A stretch of DNA of 55,035 nt from Candidatus Iainarchaeum sp. (GTDB lineage Archaea > Iainarchaeota > Iainarchaeia > Iainarchaeales > GCA-2688035), in assembly GCA_017610175.1 (NCBI GenBank), contig JAFCCO010000009.1, positions 1 to 55,035 of the forward strand. Direction: 5' to 3'. Shown here piece after piece: positions 24,257 through 33,375 of this stretch (position 1 is its first letter; every line of letters begins with the position of its first letter). A program made the position numbers and the translations under genes. The notes beneath the pieces were generated by a model. It was not told the DNA's origin. It saw only the letters and a list, made by a program, of their open reading frames with translations, and searched no databases.

Positions 24257-25507
24257 ATGAAACAAAGTCACCTTGAAGAGGTTGACGAGGCTGAACTTCT
24301 CATTTTCAAAAAAAAACTCAAGAAAATGAAGTCCTACAAGGGAAGGGGAACACAGCTTATTTCACTGTATTTGCCGCCCAACGTGGACAGAAGCGGAATA
24401 ATGGCCCAGTTGACAGAGGAAACTAGCCAAAGCAGCAACATAAAGAGTCCCCAGACCAGAAAAAATGTTCAAGGGGCTTTGAGAAGGCTGAGCAATTTCT
24501 TAAAGCAAATTAACTTTGACATCCCAAAAACAGGGCTGGTTGTTTTTTCAGGAAACGTTTCAGAGCAGGAGGGAAAAGCAGACATAAGGCTTTTCACCAT
24601 CAAGCCGCCAAAAGAACTTAAGACAAAGCTTTACTGGTGTGACTCGGAATTCCACCTTGACCCCTTGCAGGAAATGGTTGCCCCGACAGATGTGTTTGGA
24701 ATTTTGACAATTGACAAAAAGGAGGCAACTGTTGCAATCCTTGTGGGAAAAAAATATGAAATTCTCGGGCACTTTACTTCAGGAATAAGCGGCAAGCACA
24801 GGGCAGGGGGGCAGAGTGCACAAAGGTTTGCAAGGCTGCATGAAGAGGCAGTAACCGAATTCTACAGAAGAATTGCGGACAAGGTTCAGGAAATTTTCAT
24901 TCCGCAGATTGACAGGCTTAAGGGAATGCTTATTGCAGGGCCGGGAATTACGAAAAATTATTTTATCAACCAGGGGCACCTTGATGCAAGATTGAAGGAA
25001 AAGGTCCTTGGAACAATTGATACATCCTACACCGATGAAAGCGGCATAAGGGAAGCTGTAAACAAGAGTGAGGAGTTGCTGCGCGACGCCGACATCACAA
25101 AGGAGAGAACAACCGTGAACGATTTTATGGGCGAAGTAGTAAAGCCAGGCGGGCTTGCGGCATACGGCCAAAACGAGGTTGAGGAAGCGCTTTCAATGGG
25201 GAAGGTTGCAACACTTCTCTTAAGTGAGGAAATTGAGTGGATGGTGTACAAGTTCAAGTGCAACAATTGCGAGGCGGAAGAAGAGCTTGTTGTAAAAGAA
25301 CCGGACAAGTTTAAATTCACAGCACACAAATGCAAGAAGTGCAGTTCCTCATCAGAATTGATAGAGGAAGTGGATTATACAGACTGGCTTGTTGAAAAGG
25401 CGCACGACACAGGTGCCAAAACCAAAATAATAAGCACAGACACTTCAGAAGGCGAACAATTCTTCCGCGGCTTTGGCGGGATAGGGGCAGTTTTGCGTTA
25501 CAGGTAG
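24257..25507 (+). CDS. prf1: Peptide chain release factor 1 (aRF1)
   Basis: It recognises all three stop codons and triggers peptidyl-tRNA hydrolysis. The stop-codon motif NIKS is at residues 61-64 and the GGQ motif, in RAGGQSAQRF, near 183-186. The C-terminal domain carries a CNNCEAEEE...CKKCSS zinc-ribbon-like minidomain. The length of 416 is normal. The next gene, truD, begins within or just after its stop codon. Confidence 0.96.
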   Translation: MKQSHLEEVDEAELLIFKKKLKKMKSYKGRGTQLISLYLPPNVDRSGIMAQLTEETSQSSNIKSPQTRKNVQGALRRLSNFLKQINFDIPKTGLVVFSGNVSEQEGKADIRLFTIKPPKELKTKLYWCDSEFHLDPLQEMVAPTDVFGILTIDKKEATVAILVGKKYEILGHFTSGISGKHRAGGQSAQRFARLHEEAVTEFYRRIADKVQEIFIPQIDRLKGMLIAGPGITKNYFINQGHLDARLKEKVLGTIDTSYTDESGIREAVNKSEELLRDADITKERTTVNDFMGEVVKPGGLAAYGQNEVEEALSMGKVATLLLSEEIEWMVYKFKCNNCEAEEELVVKEPDKFKFTAHKCKKCSSSSELIEEVDYTDWLVEKAHDTGAKTKIISTDTSEGEQFFRGFGGIGAVLRYR

Positions 25508-25515
25508 TGAATTTT

Positions 25516-26751
25516 ATGTACTCGACAAAATGCAAGGGGATAGGCGGACAGCTGAAGCGAAGGTACACCGACTTTATCGTCGAGGAAATCGAGCCCAACG
25601 GGCGGGTTTGCGAGGTTAAGAGGTTTTTAGGCGGAGACTTTGAACCGGGAAATGTTGAGGTTCCCGAAAACACGGAGAACATGGAACAGCTCCGTGTTGA
25701 CATGGAGAAAATAAACAAGGACATCAATTTTTGCGTGACAAAAATCACAAGGTTTCTGCAGTGCAGCAAGAAAAGGGTTGGATATGCCGGAATGAAGGAC
25801 AAGAGGGCCGTTACCTGCCAGCGCATTTCAATCTTCGACCCGGACCTTGAAAGGCTAAAGGTTTTTAGGTCAAAGGGAATTGATTTGAGGAATGCGGAGT
25901 GGAGCAATGAACGCGTTGAAATTGGGGGCTTAAAGGAAAACAAGTTCAGAATAACCGTGCGCGACCTTGACCTTGACGAAAAGGAGCTGCGGAAAAGAAT
26001 CGGGAACTGCATTAAGGAAATTAATGAAAACGGGACCGCAAACTTTTTTGGAGAGCAAAGGTTTGGGGGAATAAGGAAAGTTACGCACCTTGTGGGAAGG
26101 GAATTTATTAACGGAGACCCTGAAAAGGCGGTTATGCTTTACCTTACGGCAACAGCACCCCAGGAGGAAGACGAAATCAAGGAAGCAAGGATCGAGCTTG
26201 CAAAGACCCAAAACTTTTCAGAGGCAAGCAAAAAGTTCCCGGTCAAATTCAGGTACGAAAGGACACTGATTCACCACCTCTGCAAATACCCAAAGGACTT
26301 TGTCGGGGCGTTCAGGCAACTTCCCCGCTCACTTGCATACCTTTTTACGCACGCATACCAAAGCTACCTGTTCAACGAAATAATTAGCGAAAGGATGAGG
26401 CTTGGCTGGGATTTAAAAGAAGTGACAGGCGACATATTGATGAACAACGTTCCAACAGCCCCGCTCTACGGCTTTGAGTCAAAGCTTGCAGAGGACGAGG
26501 CAGGGGAAGTTGAGAAAAGAGTGCTTGAAAAGGAAGGGCGTTCATTGAGTGATTTTAAGATAAAGGAAATGCCTGAGCTCTCATCCAAGGGAGCAAGGAA
26601 AGAAATCGTGCTGAAGCCGCAGAATATGAAACTTGAGGAAATCGGGGAAGACGAATTCTACGAGGGAAAAAAGTTTGCAGTGGTTTCGTTCACACTCTCG
26701 AAAGGGAATTACGCAACAACGGTTATGAGAGAAATGATGAAGGTGGATTAA
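25516..26751 (+). CDS. truD: tRNA pseudouridine(13) synthase TruD
   Basis: It makes pseudouridine 13 in tRNA. The catalytic aspartate lies in GYAGMKDKRAVTCQRISI. FFGEQRFGG, SLAYLFTHAYQSYLFNEI and the final VSFTLSKGNYATTVMREMMK are TruD signatures. The GTG at 25507 overlaps the aRF1 stop codon; I choose ATG 25516 because the GTGA then acts as a ribosome site, as in top6A/top6B. Length is 411, with the TRUD insertion domain in the middle. Confidence 0.94.
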   Translation: MYSTKCKGIGGQLKRRYTDFIVEEIEPNGRVCEVKRFLGGDFEPGNVEVPENTENMEQLRVDMEKINKDINFCVTKITRFLQCSKKRVGYAGMKDKRAVTCQRISIFDPDLERLKVFRSKGIDLRNAEWSNERVEIGGLKENKFRITVRDLDLDEKELRKRIGNCIKEINENGTANFFGEQRFGGIRKVTHLVGREFINGDPEKAVMLYLTATAPQEEDEIKEARIELAKTQNFSEASKKFPVKFRYERTLIHHLCKYPKDFVGAFRQLPRSLAYLFTHAYQSYLFNEIISERMRLGWDLKEVTGDILMNNVPTAPLYGFESKLAEDEAGEVEKRVLEKEGRSLSDFKIKEMPELSSKGARKEIVLKPQNMKLEEIGEDEFYEGKKFAVVSFTLSKGNYATTVMREMMKVD

Positions 26752-27708
26752 GTGGAGGGCATGCTTTTCCTGATGATTTCGTTTCTGCTTTCACTTACAT
26801 TCACATACCTTGCGGCAAAAATCAACGCACGCAACGGAATTATTGGAAAGGACATTAACAAGGCAAGGCACCCGATTCTGCCCGAGGCCGCAGGAATTGC
26901 ACTGCTTGTTCCCACCTGGATTATGATTTCCGCGCTAATGCTGTTCTTTATCGGGGAATTCAACCTGTTCTACTTTATCTTCGGGCTTATAGTTACAGCC
27001 TTTGCTTTCATCGGGCTAATGGATGACACAAAACACAAATTTATGATGAAAACAACCCCCTGGGTTTTTAGGGCTGTTCCAGTTGCATTTGTTTCGCTCA
27101 TTTTTGGGGCAGTTAACTTCCACGACCCGTTCTGGGCAGTGCTAATCGCAGCGCTTGTGGCGGGATTTGCCTCGCTTGAAAACACTTTTGCAGGGCTTAA
27201 CGGATGGGAAATCGGGTCCGGTTTCATAATCTCGCTCTTTGTTACACTAATTGTTTCAAGAAGCCTTGACCCCAACCTTGTGCTGCTTGCACTTGCACTC
27301 AACGGAATGATTCTTGGGCTGCTTTTCTGGAACAGATTTCCCGCAAGGGTTTTTCCGGGAGACAGTGGAACGCTGTTTATTGGAAGCGCCATTGCCGCGA
27401 TTCTTGTAATGAACCAGAGCCTTGAAATGATTTTGCTGGGAGTACTGTTTTTCCTCCCCCATATGGTTGACTTCTTTATCCTGAAACTTTTAACAAATCC
27501 AAAGGATGTAAGCCAGGCAAGAACCCTACCCTACAGGCTGCTTGGAAACGGGAAGCTTGCAATTCCGCATGGAAAAGAAAAACTTGACTTTGCAAAGCTC
27601 ATCATAAAGATTTTCGGGCCGCTGAAAGAGTGGCAGATTGTTTTTGTAATCTGGGCAATTGTTGCGCTGAACTGCCTGTTCTGGTCAAGGCTGTTTGGAG
27701 TAATCTGA
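26752..27708 (+). CDS. Polyprenyl-phosphate GlcNAc-1-phosphate transferase-like (GPT/MraY family)
   Basis: This family moves a sugar-1-phosphate from a UDP-sugar to a polyprenyl (dolichyl) phosphate in the membrane, the first step of N-glycan or surface glycan assembly. GLMDDTKH, NTFAGLNGWEIG and RVFPGDSGTLFIG are the cytoplasmic active-site loops. About ten hydrophobic helices are present. The sugar is not determinable by eye; AglH-type GlcNAc-1-P transferase is the best guess. It starts at GTG directly after the truD stop, with GGTGGAT upstream. A flippase-like gene is convergent 5 bases downstream. Confidence 0.87.
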   Translation: MEGMLFLMISFLLSLTFTYLAAKINARNGIIGKDINKARHPILPEAAGIALLVPTWIMISALMLFFIGEFNLFYFIFGLIVTAFAFIGLMDDTKHKFMMKTTPWVFRAVPVAFVSLIFGAVNFHDPFWAVLIAALVAGFASLENTFAGLNGWEIGSGFIISLFVTLIVSRSLDPNLVLLALALNGMILGLLFWNRFPARVFPGDSGTLFIGSAIAAILVMNQSLEMILLGVLFFLPHMVDFFILKLLTNPKDVSQARTLPYRLLGNGKLAIPHGKEKLDFAKLIIKIFGPLKEWQIVFVIWAIVALNCLFWSRLFGVI

Positions 27709-27713
27709 TTTTT

Positions 27714-28676
27714 TCACCGCATAGATGAGATTGCGTGCACCAGGATGCTTGCAATGGTTGGCACAACCAGCCTGACAAAATCAAACACAATAAGCAGTGC
27801 CGCAATCTGCGCGGGCGCAATGCTGGCAGAAACAATTGGAAGCGAAAGGTAAACAAAGCCTATTCCCTCAACAAGCCCTATCCCTCTTGGCAGGAAAGGG
27901 GTTCTTTCAAGGATTGCAATCAGCACAAACAAAATCGCAATTGATTGAAGCGGGATTGAAAGCGCAATTGCCTGAAAGGAAAATGCAAGCGCAAGGAATT
28001 CAAGCAGGAGAGAGAATGCGGCGAGAAGTGCAACAAGAAAGAAGCTTCCCCAGCCCATCTGCTGCAAATAGTTGCTGTAGGATTTGAAAAAAGACTCAAG
28101 CCTTTTGGCTGGAGGAATTACTTTGGAGATTTTTCCAAAGACCGATGCAATCCTCATTCCAAAACTCTTTTTGAGCGGGAGCAGGAAGAGAGCTGTTGCA
28201 AGGGCAACCACAAAAAAGCCCGAGAGCAGGCCTGCCAGCAAAAGCAAATCGCTTGTTGTAGAGATAAACACCAGCATAAGTCCGCTTGAAACAAGCGCGA
28301 TTAGAAGAAATTTTACTCCCTTGACAACCATGGAGGCGGAAATTGACTCGGAGTAGGGAACCGAAAACTTTTGCTTCATCCAAAGGGAGCGAAGCATGTC
28401 GGCCCCCACCTGAACAGGGGTTAGGGCGCCGTAGGCTGCAGAAAACCCAATTACCGTGCTCTGCAGAAAGCCCACTTTACTTTGTTTTTTGACCAAATAA
28501 GACCATGAAATTACCCAAATTAGTATTGAAAGTATGAAAAAAAGGCAGGCTATGCCGAATAATATTAGATTTGTTGATTGCAAGACTTCTGTGGCATTCG
28601 TAACCCTAGCTCCAATGCCCAAAACTGCAAAAATCAAAACAAGGAAAATTAGCGCGTTTCTAAGGTATTTCTGCAT
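27714..28676 (-). CDS. Flippase-like membrane protein (LPG synthase TM / UPF0104 family)
   Basis: This polytopic protein of about eight helices shows SAAYGALTPVQVGADMLRSLWM near residues 80-100 and RTPFLPRGIGLVEGIGFVYL near the C-terminus. Both blocks are characteristic of the lysylphosphatidylglycerol synthase transmembrane domain family, which also occurs as the membrane half of AglD-like proteins. A role in moving or modifying lipid-linked glycans is inferred from the family and from the neighbouring glycosyl-1-P transferase. Confidence 0.82.
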   Translation of the reverse strand: MQKYLRNALIFLVLIFAVLGIGARVTNATEVLQSTNLILFGIACLFFILSILIWVISWSYLVKKQSKVGFLQSTVIGFSAAYGALTPVQVGADMLRSLWMKQKFSVPYSESISASMVVKGVKFLLIALVSSGLMLVFISTTSDLLLLAGLLSGFFVVALATALFLLPLKKSFGMRIASVFGKISKVIPPAKRLESFFKSYSNYLQQMGWGSFFLVALLAAFSLLLEFLALAFSFQAIALSIPLQSIAILFVLIAILERTPFLPRGIGLVEGIGFVYLSLPIVSASIAPAQIAALLIVFDFVRLVVPTIASILVHAISSMR

Positions 28677-28682
28677 GTTGAA

Positions 28683-29300
28683 TCAGCCGAGTTGAGAGGT
28701 TATTGCATTGCTTTTTGAAATTACTTCCTCTGCGTTGCTGAACATAGTTTTCAACAAGGTAAAAGCCGCGTTGCTTGTTGATTCAACCTTGTCGGCCTCA
28801 ATTGTTACACTGTCCCCTGAAAACGAAATTCTTGGTTGTGAAAGAGATGAGTTTGCCGGATTAATAAGGATTTTAACAGGGCCGTCGCCTGCAAGGAGTG
28901 AATTGCATTCCTCAACAGAAAGCCTTTCCTCTGTTGTGAGTTCGCCGTGGTTTGTAAGGCAGTATGATAGATTGCCTTGCTGGTCCACAATGCGGAAAAG
29001 CTGGATAACGTTTTTTTCGTTTCCGCTAAGCACAACTATGAAGAGTGCGGCTGAATTAAAGAGCAAAGTGTCTGCACCGGTTACCGGATCGTGGACCTGT
29101 GCGCTGATAATAAAGCTTTCACTTCCGGCAAGTTGCCGAACTGCCGAAATGGGAGAACTCTGCGCAGAAACAAACTCAATGTTTTCAACAACCACTGTAT
29201 TTGCGGGCGGTTCCACCCCGATAAACGCTATGGTTGCAAAGATTACTGCCGCAGCTATAAGAATTGCGTAAATCTGCAGTTTCCTGCTTTTAAAGTCCAT
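28683..29300 (-). CDS. Membrane-anchored extracytoplasmic protein, unknown
   Basis: A short basic N-terminus (MDFKSRKLQ) precedes one hydrophobic helix (IYAILIAAAVIFATIAFIGV); the remaining 170 residues are polar and probably lie outside the cell. Two Cys residues (SYCLTN and EECNSLL) could form a disulfide. ATG 29300 fits a TATA box (TTTATATT) about 25 bases upstream, so the longer frame from 29336 is rejected. The flippase-like gene starts seven bases after its stop codon on the same strand. Family not recognised. Confidence 0.7.
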   Translation of the reverse strand: MDFKSRKLQIYAILIAAAVIFATIAFIGVEPPANTVVVENIEFVSAQSSPISAVRQLAGSESFIISAQVHDPVTGADTLLFNSAALFIVVLSGNEKNVIQLFRIVDQQGNLSYCLTNHGELTTEERLSVEECNSLLAGDGPVKILINPANSSLSQPRISFSGDSVTIEADKVESTSNAAFTLLKTMFSNAEEVISKSNAITSQLG

Positions 29301-29400
29301 AATCAAAACACGGGGCAAAAGAAATATAAAAGGCATTCAGTTGCCAAGGCAAAGGCCTAACTTCTACATAATTAGTTTGCGGCCTTACAGGAGGACCCGG

Positions 29401-29453
29401 TAAAAAAAATAAAAAAAAGAAAGGAAAAGGGTGGTTTTTCAACCAACCCTTTT
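29401..29453 (-). terminator. Strong terminator of the S-layer gene
   Basis: On the minus strand, AAAAGGG pairs with CCCTTTT, extended by AACC/GGTT with one bulge and a four-base loop. A T-rich run including two tracts of eight T follows. It lies just after the S-layer stop codon and fits efficient termination of an abundant mRNA. Confidence 0.8.
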
Positions 29454-29460
29454 AGGTTAC

Positions 29461-32457
29461 TTAGACCAATGCGTCAAGTGCCGCAATTAAGTCCATAGCT
29501 GCCTGTTTGGTGTCGTTTACTCCGTAACCTGCAACAACGATGTCGCCGTTATCGAGTAATTGAACAACCCTGTCGCCGCTTGTAGTCAGAGCTTCGCCGA
29601 GTGTGCCTTCACCGATAGAAGTTGATTCTGATACTAGTGCGTTGACCATCCATCCACCAATAATGATATTGGCGCCGGCTGGTTTAGGTGTGTCCAAGTA
29701 CACCAACTGTCCAACAGGTATGACGTCTGCGTATGTTGCTGGGCTTGCGACTGCGTCGCCTGCTCCGCATACACCTGCTGTGTAGCTGATTGCATCTATG
29801 GTTATTTTGGTAGATCCTTCTTCACCGCTTTGGCCCTCGCCAAGTCCTGCGAATGAGGTTCCGCCTGCTGCGGTCACTGCTGTCTCTGCTCCGAGAACAA
29901 CGTGTCTCAGGTAGAGCTGGTTCTCTGGGACTGTGATTTTTACATAGTCGCCCTCGGCGTCTGTGCTCACAAGTTCCACCTTTGAACCGTAGTCCAACCA
30001 GGTTGCTGTTGACTGGGTCTCTTCACTGTCTGTTCTCAGTCCCCAGCTGGCTATATAGTTTATGTCTACCTGGTACCCGTATACCTCCTCCCTCTGTGCG
30101 TTCGGGAAGATAATTAATTCTCCCGAAGAGGTGTCTAGGTATGCGTTGACATCTGCGCCTGACTTGTTCGTGTCGAAACCGAAGTTTGCCACGAAGTAGT
30201 CGAAGTCAGCAGGGTCAAATCCCAACGAAGTAAGGTCCGGTACATAGAATCTCTGGTCTATTGTACCGTCTTCCACTGTACAGGCACTATGCGAATAGTA
30301 TGTGGCCATTCCGTAACCATCACATTCAGCATCTGTTCCTGTGAAGAACGCATCGATTGATGCGAACTCATTCGTGAAGTCTGTACTGTTGTCAAGCAAC
30401 AGATAAACCTTCTTGTATGCAGCCTCGTCGGTTACGTACATCTTGTAGTTGTATGTGTCCTGTAATGCATCGTTTGTTACCGCAAGATTCGGGTAACCCC
30501 ATGCCTTATCAAGACTCTGGTTGTCGTCGTCGTAGAACACTGTGTCATATATAGGTGCTGCACTGTTTATACTCAGAATTGCAGAACTACCTTCTGTGTA
30601 GTTGCTAAAACTCTGGTTAGAGAACTGGCAGTTTCCGTCTGCTCCAAGATATACAGTAGTTGCAGTGCCCCCCATACCCTCGTTTGTGTACGAAACACCG
30701 TTTATGTCGAACGTGTCTACTGGGGTGCCGTTAATATCAAGATAACCATAGTCAGTTGCGATATTAGCGTCAGTGCCTATAGTAGGTGGCATTATAACAC
30801 TTATTCCGTTCAACAGACTTCCGTTAGATATTGCGATGTTTGCATCCGTTGTGTCACATCTGTAGTAGAAGGTCTGGTCGTCCAACATGAATGTTCCTTC
30901 TTCGGTTGGGCCTGTGGTTAACAGAAGCTCGTAGTATAGTGGGACTTCCCTCTCTACTCCTGCACTGTCTGTGTAGATCAAGCATCCGGATTCTGCTCCT
31001 TCGCTTGTTTCACAGTTTCCCACACCAAGTGTGAAGGTTGTTGTGTCCTGATCCTGTACAAATCCGTCAAATCGGAACCTAACAAAGTTGTATCCAACAT
31101 CGTCCTCGTCGTTTCCGTCAAGGAATATTGCCTCTCCAGATGCATCAACTGATGTTAACGAGCCTGTTGTTGGGTACAACGGGTTTACTGAGTTCCACTT
31201 TTTGACTGCGTTGTAGATGGTGACTGTTTTGAGTACATTTACATCCGGACTTGCATCCGTATTAAAGGCAAATGTGGCTTTCCAGTAGTCATCGGTCGTG
31301 TCTGTGTCTGTGCTGTCGTACGGGTATGCTTTGCCGGACTTAAGCTCAATTACGCTTGTGCCCTGTGTTATTGTCGCAAAACCTTTCCCTGTCGTTGTTT
31401 CCTTTCCTGCGTCGGAAATATACACAACTGTCTTCAGTGCATATTCACCTGTGCTGTCAAGGAATTGGTCGTTAAGGTATACACCTGTTCCAAGTGTCTG
31501 CCTGTCGATTTCGTTTCCCTCAGTATCAAGCAGCAAGTACCTAACGTTGTAGTTTGCGGCTTCTCCTGACTGGGTTACTGCATCGATCCTTACCGACATC
31601 TCTTCGCCTGCATAGTTTCCTCTGCCTGTGAGACCTGTTAGCTCGTCAGCTTCGTAGAATGTTGCCTTGTTCGATTCCTTGATCAACTTCATTACTCCTG
31701 CAGTCCTGTCAACTTCCTGGACTGTGTACTCCTCTCCAAGGAATGGAATGACAATGTTGTCGTTGTCACCGTCTGTGAACTTTACTGCGCTTGTAGTTGA
31801 CACATCAGCTGGAATTCCGTCTCCTAGGTCAAGGATATAGTTGAAGTCTCCTTCGTTGGTCAAATATGCAACGAGGTCCTCAACGTCCTTGTCGACGAGA
31901 TCCATTCTAGGGTCTACTTCAAGGCCGATGTTTTCCTTCACAACGATACTGTAACTTGAACCGTTATATCTGTAGGTTCTTGTTTCGTTGGTCAAGAACG
32001 GTAGCTGTGCGTTTGTCAGTTGCTTAACAAGCGGGTCATTGTCCGCCGTTGTTTCACCAACCGATGAATTCAAAGGATACTGTGTTCCTTCGTATGTTTT
32101 TGAAGTCTCAGTAGAGTACTCAATGTCTCCGCCGACTGTTAAATCAACCGACAAATCCGTTGGGTTTGCTGTGACTTCTCCTCCGCCACCTGTTACTGTA
32201 ACAGTCTTATCGACTGTTGCAAGCTGTGCGACCTTAGCGGCAACGTTACCGGCCCAAATGAAGTCACTTGGTGCTGCTCCCGAACCAACTACTACGTTGA
32301 CTGCCGGAGCACCGGTGGCTGTGTTTACAATATCTGACTTTTGCAAGTCACCGACATTGCTTGTCACTGCCGCTGAGACCACAGGAGCTAGTGCCGAACC
32401 GATTAAGGCTCCGCCAACTGCAACTGCGGCGAGCTTCTTTATGCTCAATCCTTTCAT
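29461..32457 (-). CDS. S-layer protein, Methanococcus-type
   Basis: The precursor has a signal peptide (KGLSIKKLAAVAVGGALIG, then LAPVVSAA) and the S_layer_N motif VVVGSGAAPSDFIWAGNVAAKVAQL written here as two blocks around residues 53-77. The end shows the S_layer_C motif DRVVQLLDNGDIVVAGYGVNDTKQAA. The middle is acidic and rich in Asp, Thr, Gly and Ser with scattered N-glycosylation sequons. ATG 32457 is preceded by GAGGTGA eight bases upstream, better than the ATG at 32487. The 998-residue protein should form the cell's surface lattice. Regulatory sites surround it: a long leader, repeats and a terminator. Confidence 0.93.
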   Translation of the reverse strand: MKGLSIKKLAAVAVGGALIGSALAPVVSAAVTSNVGDLQKSDIVNTATGAPAVNVVVGSGAAPSDFIWAGNVAAKVAQLATVDKTVTVTGGGGEVTANPTDLSVDLTVGGDIEYSTETSKTYEGTQYPLNSSVGETTADNDPLVKQLTNAQLPFLTNETRTYRYNGSSYSIVVKENIGLEVDPRMDLVDKDVEDLVAYLTNEGDFNYILDLGDGIPADVSTTSAVKFTDGDNDNIVIPFLGEEYTVQEVDRTAGVMKLIKESNKATFYEADELTGLTGRGNYAGEEMSVRIDAVTQSGEAANYNVRYLLLDTEGNEIDRQTLGTGVYLNDQFLDSTGEYALKTVVYISDAGKETTTGKGFATITQGTSVIELKSGKAYPYDSTDTDTTDDYWKATFAFNTDASPDVNVLKTVTIYNAVKKWNSVNPLYPTTGSLTSVDASGEAIFLDGNDEDDVGYNFVRFRFDGFVQDQDTTTFTLGVGNCETSEGAESGCLIYTDSAGVEREVPLYYELLLTTGPTEEGTFMLDDQTFYYRCDTTDANIAISNGSLLNGISVIMPPTIGTDANIATDYGYLDINGTPVDTFDINGVSYTNEGMGGTATTVYLGADGNCQFSNQSFSNYTEGSSAILSINSAAPIYDTVFYDDDNQSLDKAWGYPNLAVTNDALQDTYNYKMYVTDEAAYKKVYLLLDNSTDFTNEFASIDAFFTGTDAECDGYGMATYYSHSACTVEDGTIDQRFYVPDLTSLGFDPADFDYFVANFGFDTNKSGADVNAYLDTSSGELIIFPNAQREEVYGYQVDINYIASWGLRTDSEETQSTATWLDYGSKVELVSTDAEGDYVKITVPENQLYLRHVVLGAETAVTAAGGTSFAGLGEGQSGEEGSTKITIDAISYTAGVCGAGDAVASPATYADVIPVGQLVYLDTPKPAGANIIIGGWMVNALVSESTSIGEGTLGEALTTSGDRVVQLLDNGDIVVAGYGVNDTKQAAMDLIAALDALV

Positions 32458-32519
32458 GTATTGTTTCACCTCACAATTTTTTTTCACATGAAAAACAAGC
32501 CCAGATATGGCTATGCCTT

Positions 32520-32669
32520 AATTTAGTCGATTTTATGAAGGCACATCATAGCTAGACCACTACCTTATAGAGACAGGATATTTAAATACTTTTCGGTAAA
32601 GAAAAAGCCTTAAAATGCTTCTTTCACCCCATATGGGCAAAATTAAGTCGTTTGATGAATGTACCATCA
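32520..32669. repeat. Imperfect direct repeat flanking the S-layer TATA box
   Basis: Copy one (32520-32548) begins AATTTAGTCG and copy two (32641-32669) begins AATTAAGTCG; both continue with TTTxATGAAxGxAC and end in ATCA. They match at roughly four of five bases. One copy lies in the predicted leader and one upstream of the promoter. Copy two also contains TTGATG/CATCAA as a 6-bp inverted repeat (32652-32670). Confidence 0.45.
32578..32592 (-). promoter_or_regulatory. TATA box of the S-layer gene
   Basis: On the minus strand, AAGTATTTAAATATC contains a strong TATA box with an A-rich BRE-like stretch before it. Transcription is predicted to start near 32558, leaving about 100 bases of leader before the ATG. 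Most other promoters here give leaderless or short-leader mRNAs. Confidence 0.65.
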
Positions 32670-32682
32670 ACAATCAACGAAT

Positions 32683-33318
32683 TCACTTGTATAACTTCTG
32701 ATGGAACTTTTCAACGTCCTCTCGCTTCATGTTTTTGGAGATGTAACTGGTGTATTTCTGCACCCAATCAGCTATATCCACCAGGCCGTCCTGGAAATCC
32801 TGCGCCGAAAGCTCTATTTTGGCCGGTTTTAGGATTTCCACGCTTGTCGGACTGTAACTGAACATGAATTTGACCAATGAAACAAAGTCCTTTACGGAAA
32901 AATTCAGGTCAATGAATGAAGAGTAATATTCGCCGTCCTGCACGATTTTCTGGGATTCTGCAGCATAAAGGGTAAAATCCTCGTCTCCCTGCAGGGCCTC
33001 CTTTAGCTTCAAAAGCTGTTTTTTGAGCAAATCCTTCTCAATTGCCTGCATTTCAATGAATGCACGCACCCTTATCTCATACTGGTCGTCGTCGGAAACC
33101 TTTTTCCTCCTTTGGACTTCAGACGCGATATTTTCCTTCAAAGTGTACTTTGTAGGATATCCTGAGCGCTCCACAACCCCCAGTTTCAGCATCCCCTTAA
33201 GCTCTTCCATTAGATTGTTGTATGGGATGCTTAACTGCTTGTTAAGCTCTTCAGCCGTTTTTGCATCGTGCAAAAGCAGCAGCGCAATTCTTTTTTGCTC
33301 TTCACTAAACCTGCTCAT
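32683..33318 (-). CDS. HTH-domain protein, possible regulator
   Basis: The N-terminal 65 residues form a winged helix (EEQKRIALLLLHDAKTAEELNKQL split over two helices, then YNNLMEELKGMLKLGVVERSG). A charged helical linker follows and a C-terminal domain of about 100 residues (FSVKDFVSLVKFMFSYSPTSVEIL; DGLVDIADWVQKYTSYISKNM). The family is not recognised by name. It lies directly upstream of the S-layer gene on the same strand and shares a symmetric TATA element with the divergent membrane gene. A role in S-layer regulation is only suggested by position. Confidence 0.7.
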   Translation of the reverse strand: MSRFSEEQKRIALLLLHDAKTAEELNKQLSIPYNNLMEELKGMLKLGVVERSGYPTKYTLKENIASEVQRRKKVSDDDQYEIRVRAFIEMQAIEKDLLKKQLLKLKEALQGDEDFTLYAAESQKIVQDGEYYSSFIDLNFSVKDFVSLVKFMFSYSPTSVEILKPAKIELSAQDFQDGLVDIADWVQKYTSYISKNMKREDVEKFHQKLYK

Positions 33319-33343
33319 GCAAGCAATTCACATACAAAAAGAA

Positions 33344-33349
33344 TTTAAA
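33344..33349. promoter_or_regulatory. Symmetric TATA element serving two divergent genes
   Basis: TTTAAA is centred 29.5 bases from the ATG of the plus-strand gene and 28.5 from the ATG of the minus-strand gene. No other TATA-like sequence is visible at the correct distance for either gene in the 57-base gap, so one box may drive both leaderless transcripts. Confidence 0.55.
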
Positions 33350-33375
33350 AGATTGTTGGCGTACGTTTTTATTGA

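Noticed and set aside
33319-33375. Separate promoters for the two divergent genes
   Set aside because: I looked for a second TATA-like element at 25-30 bases from either start and saw none except the shared TTTAAA.
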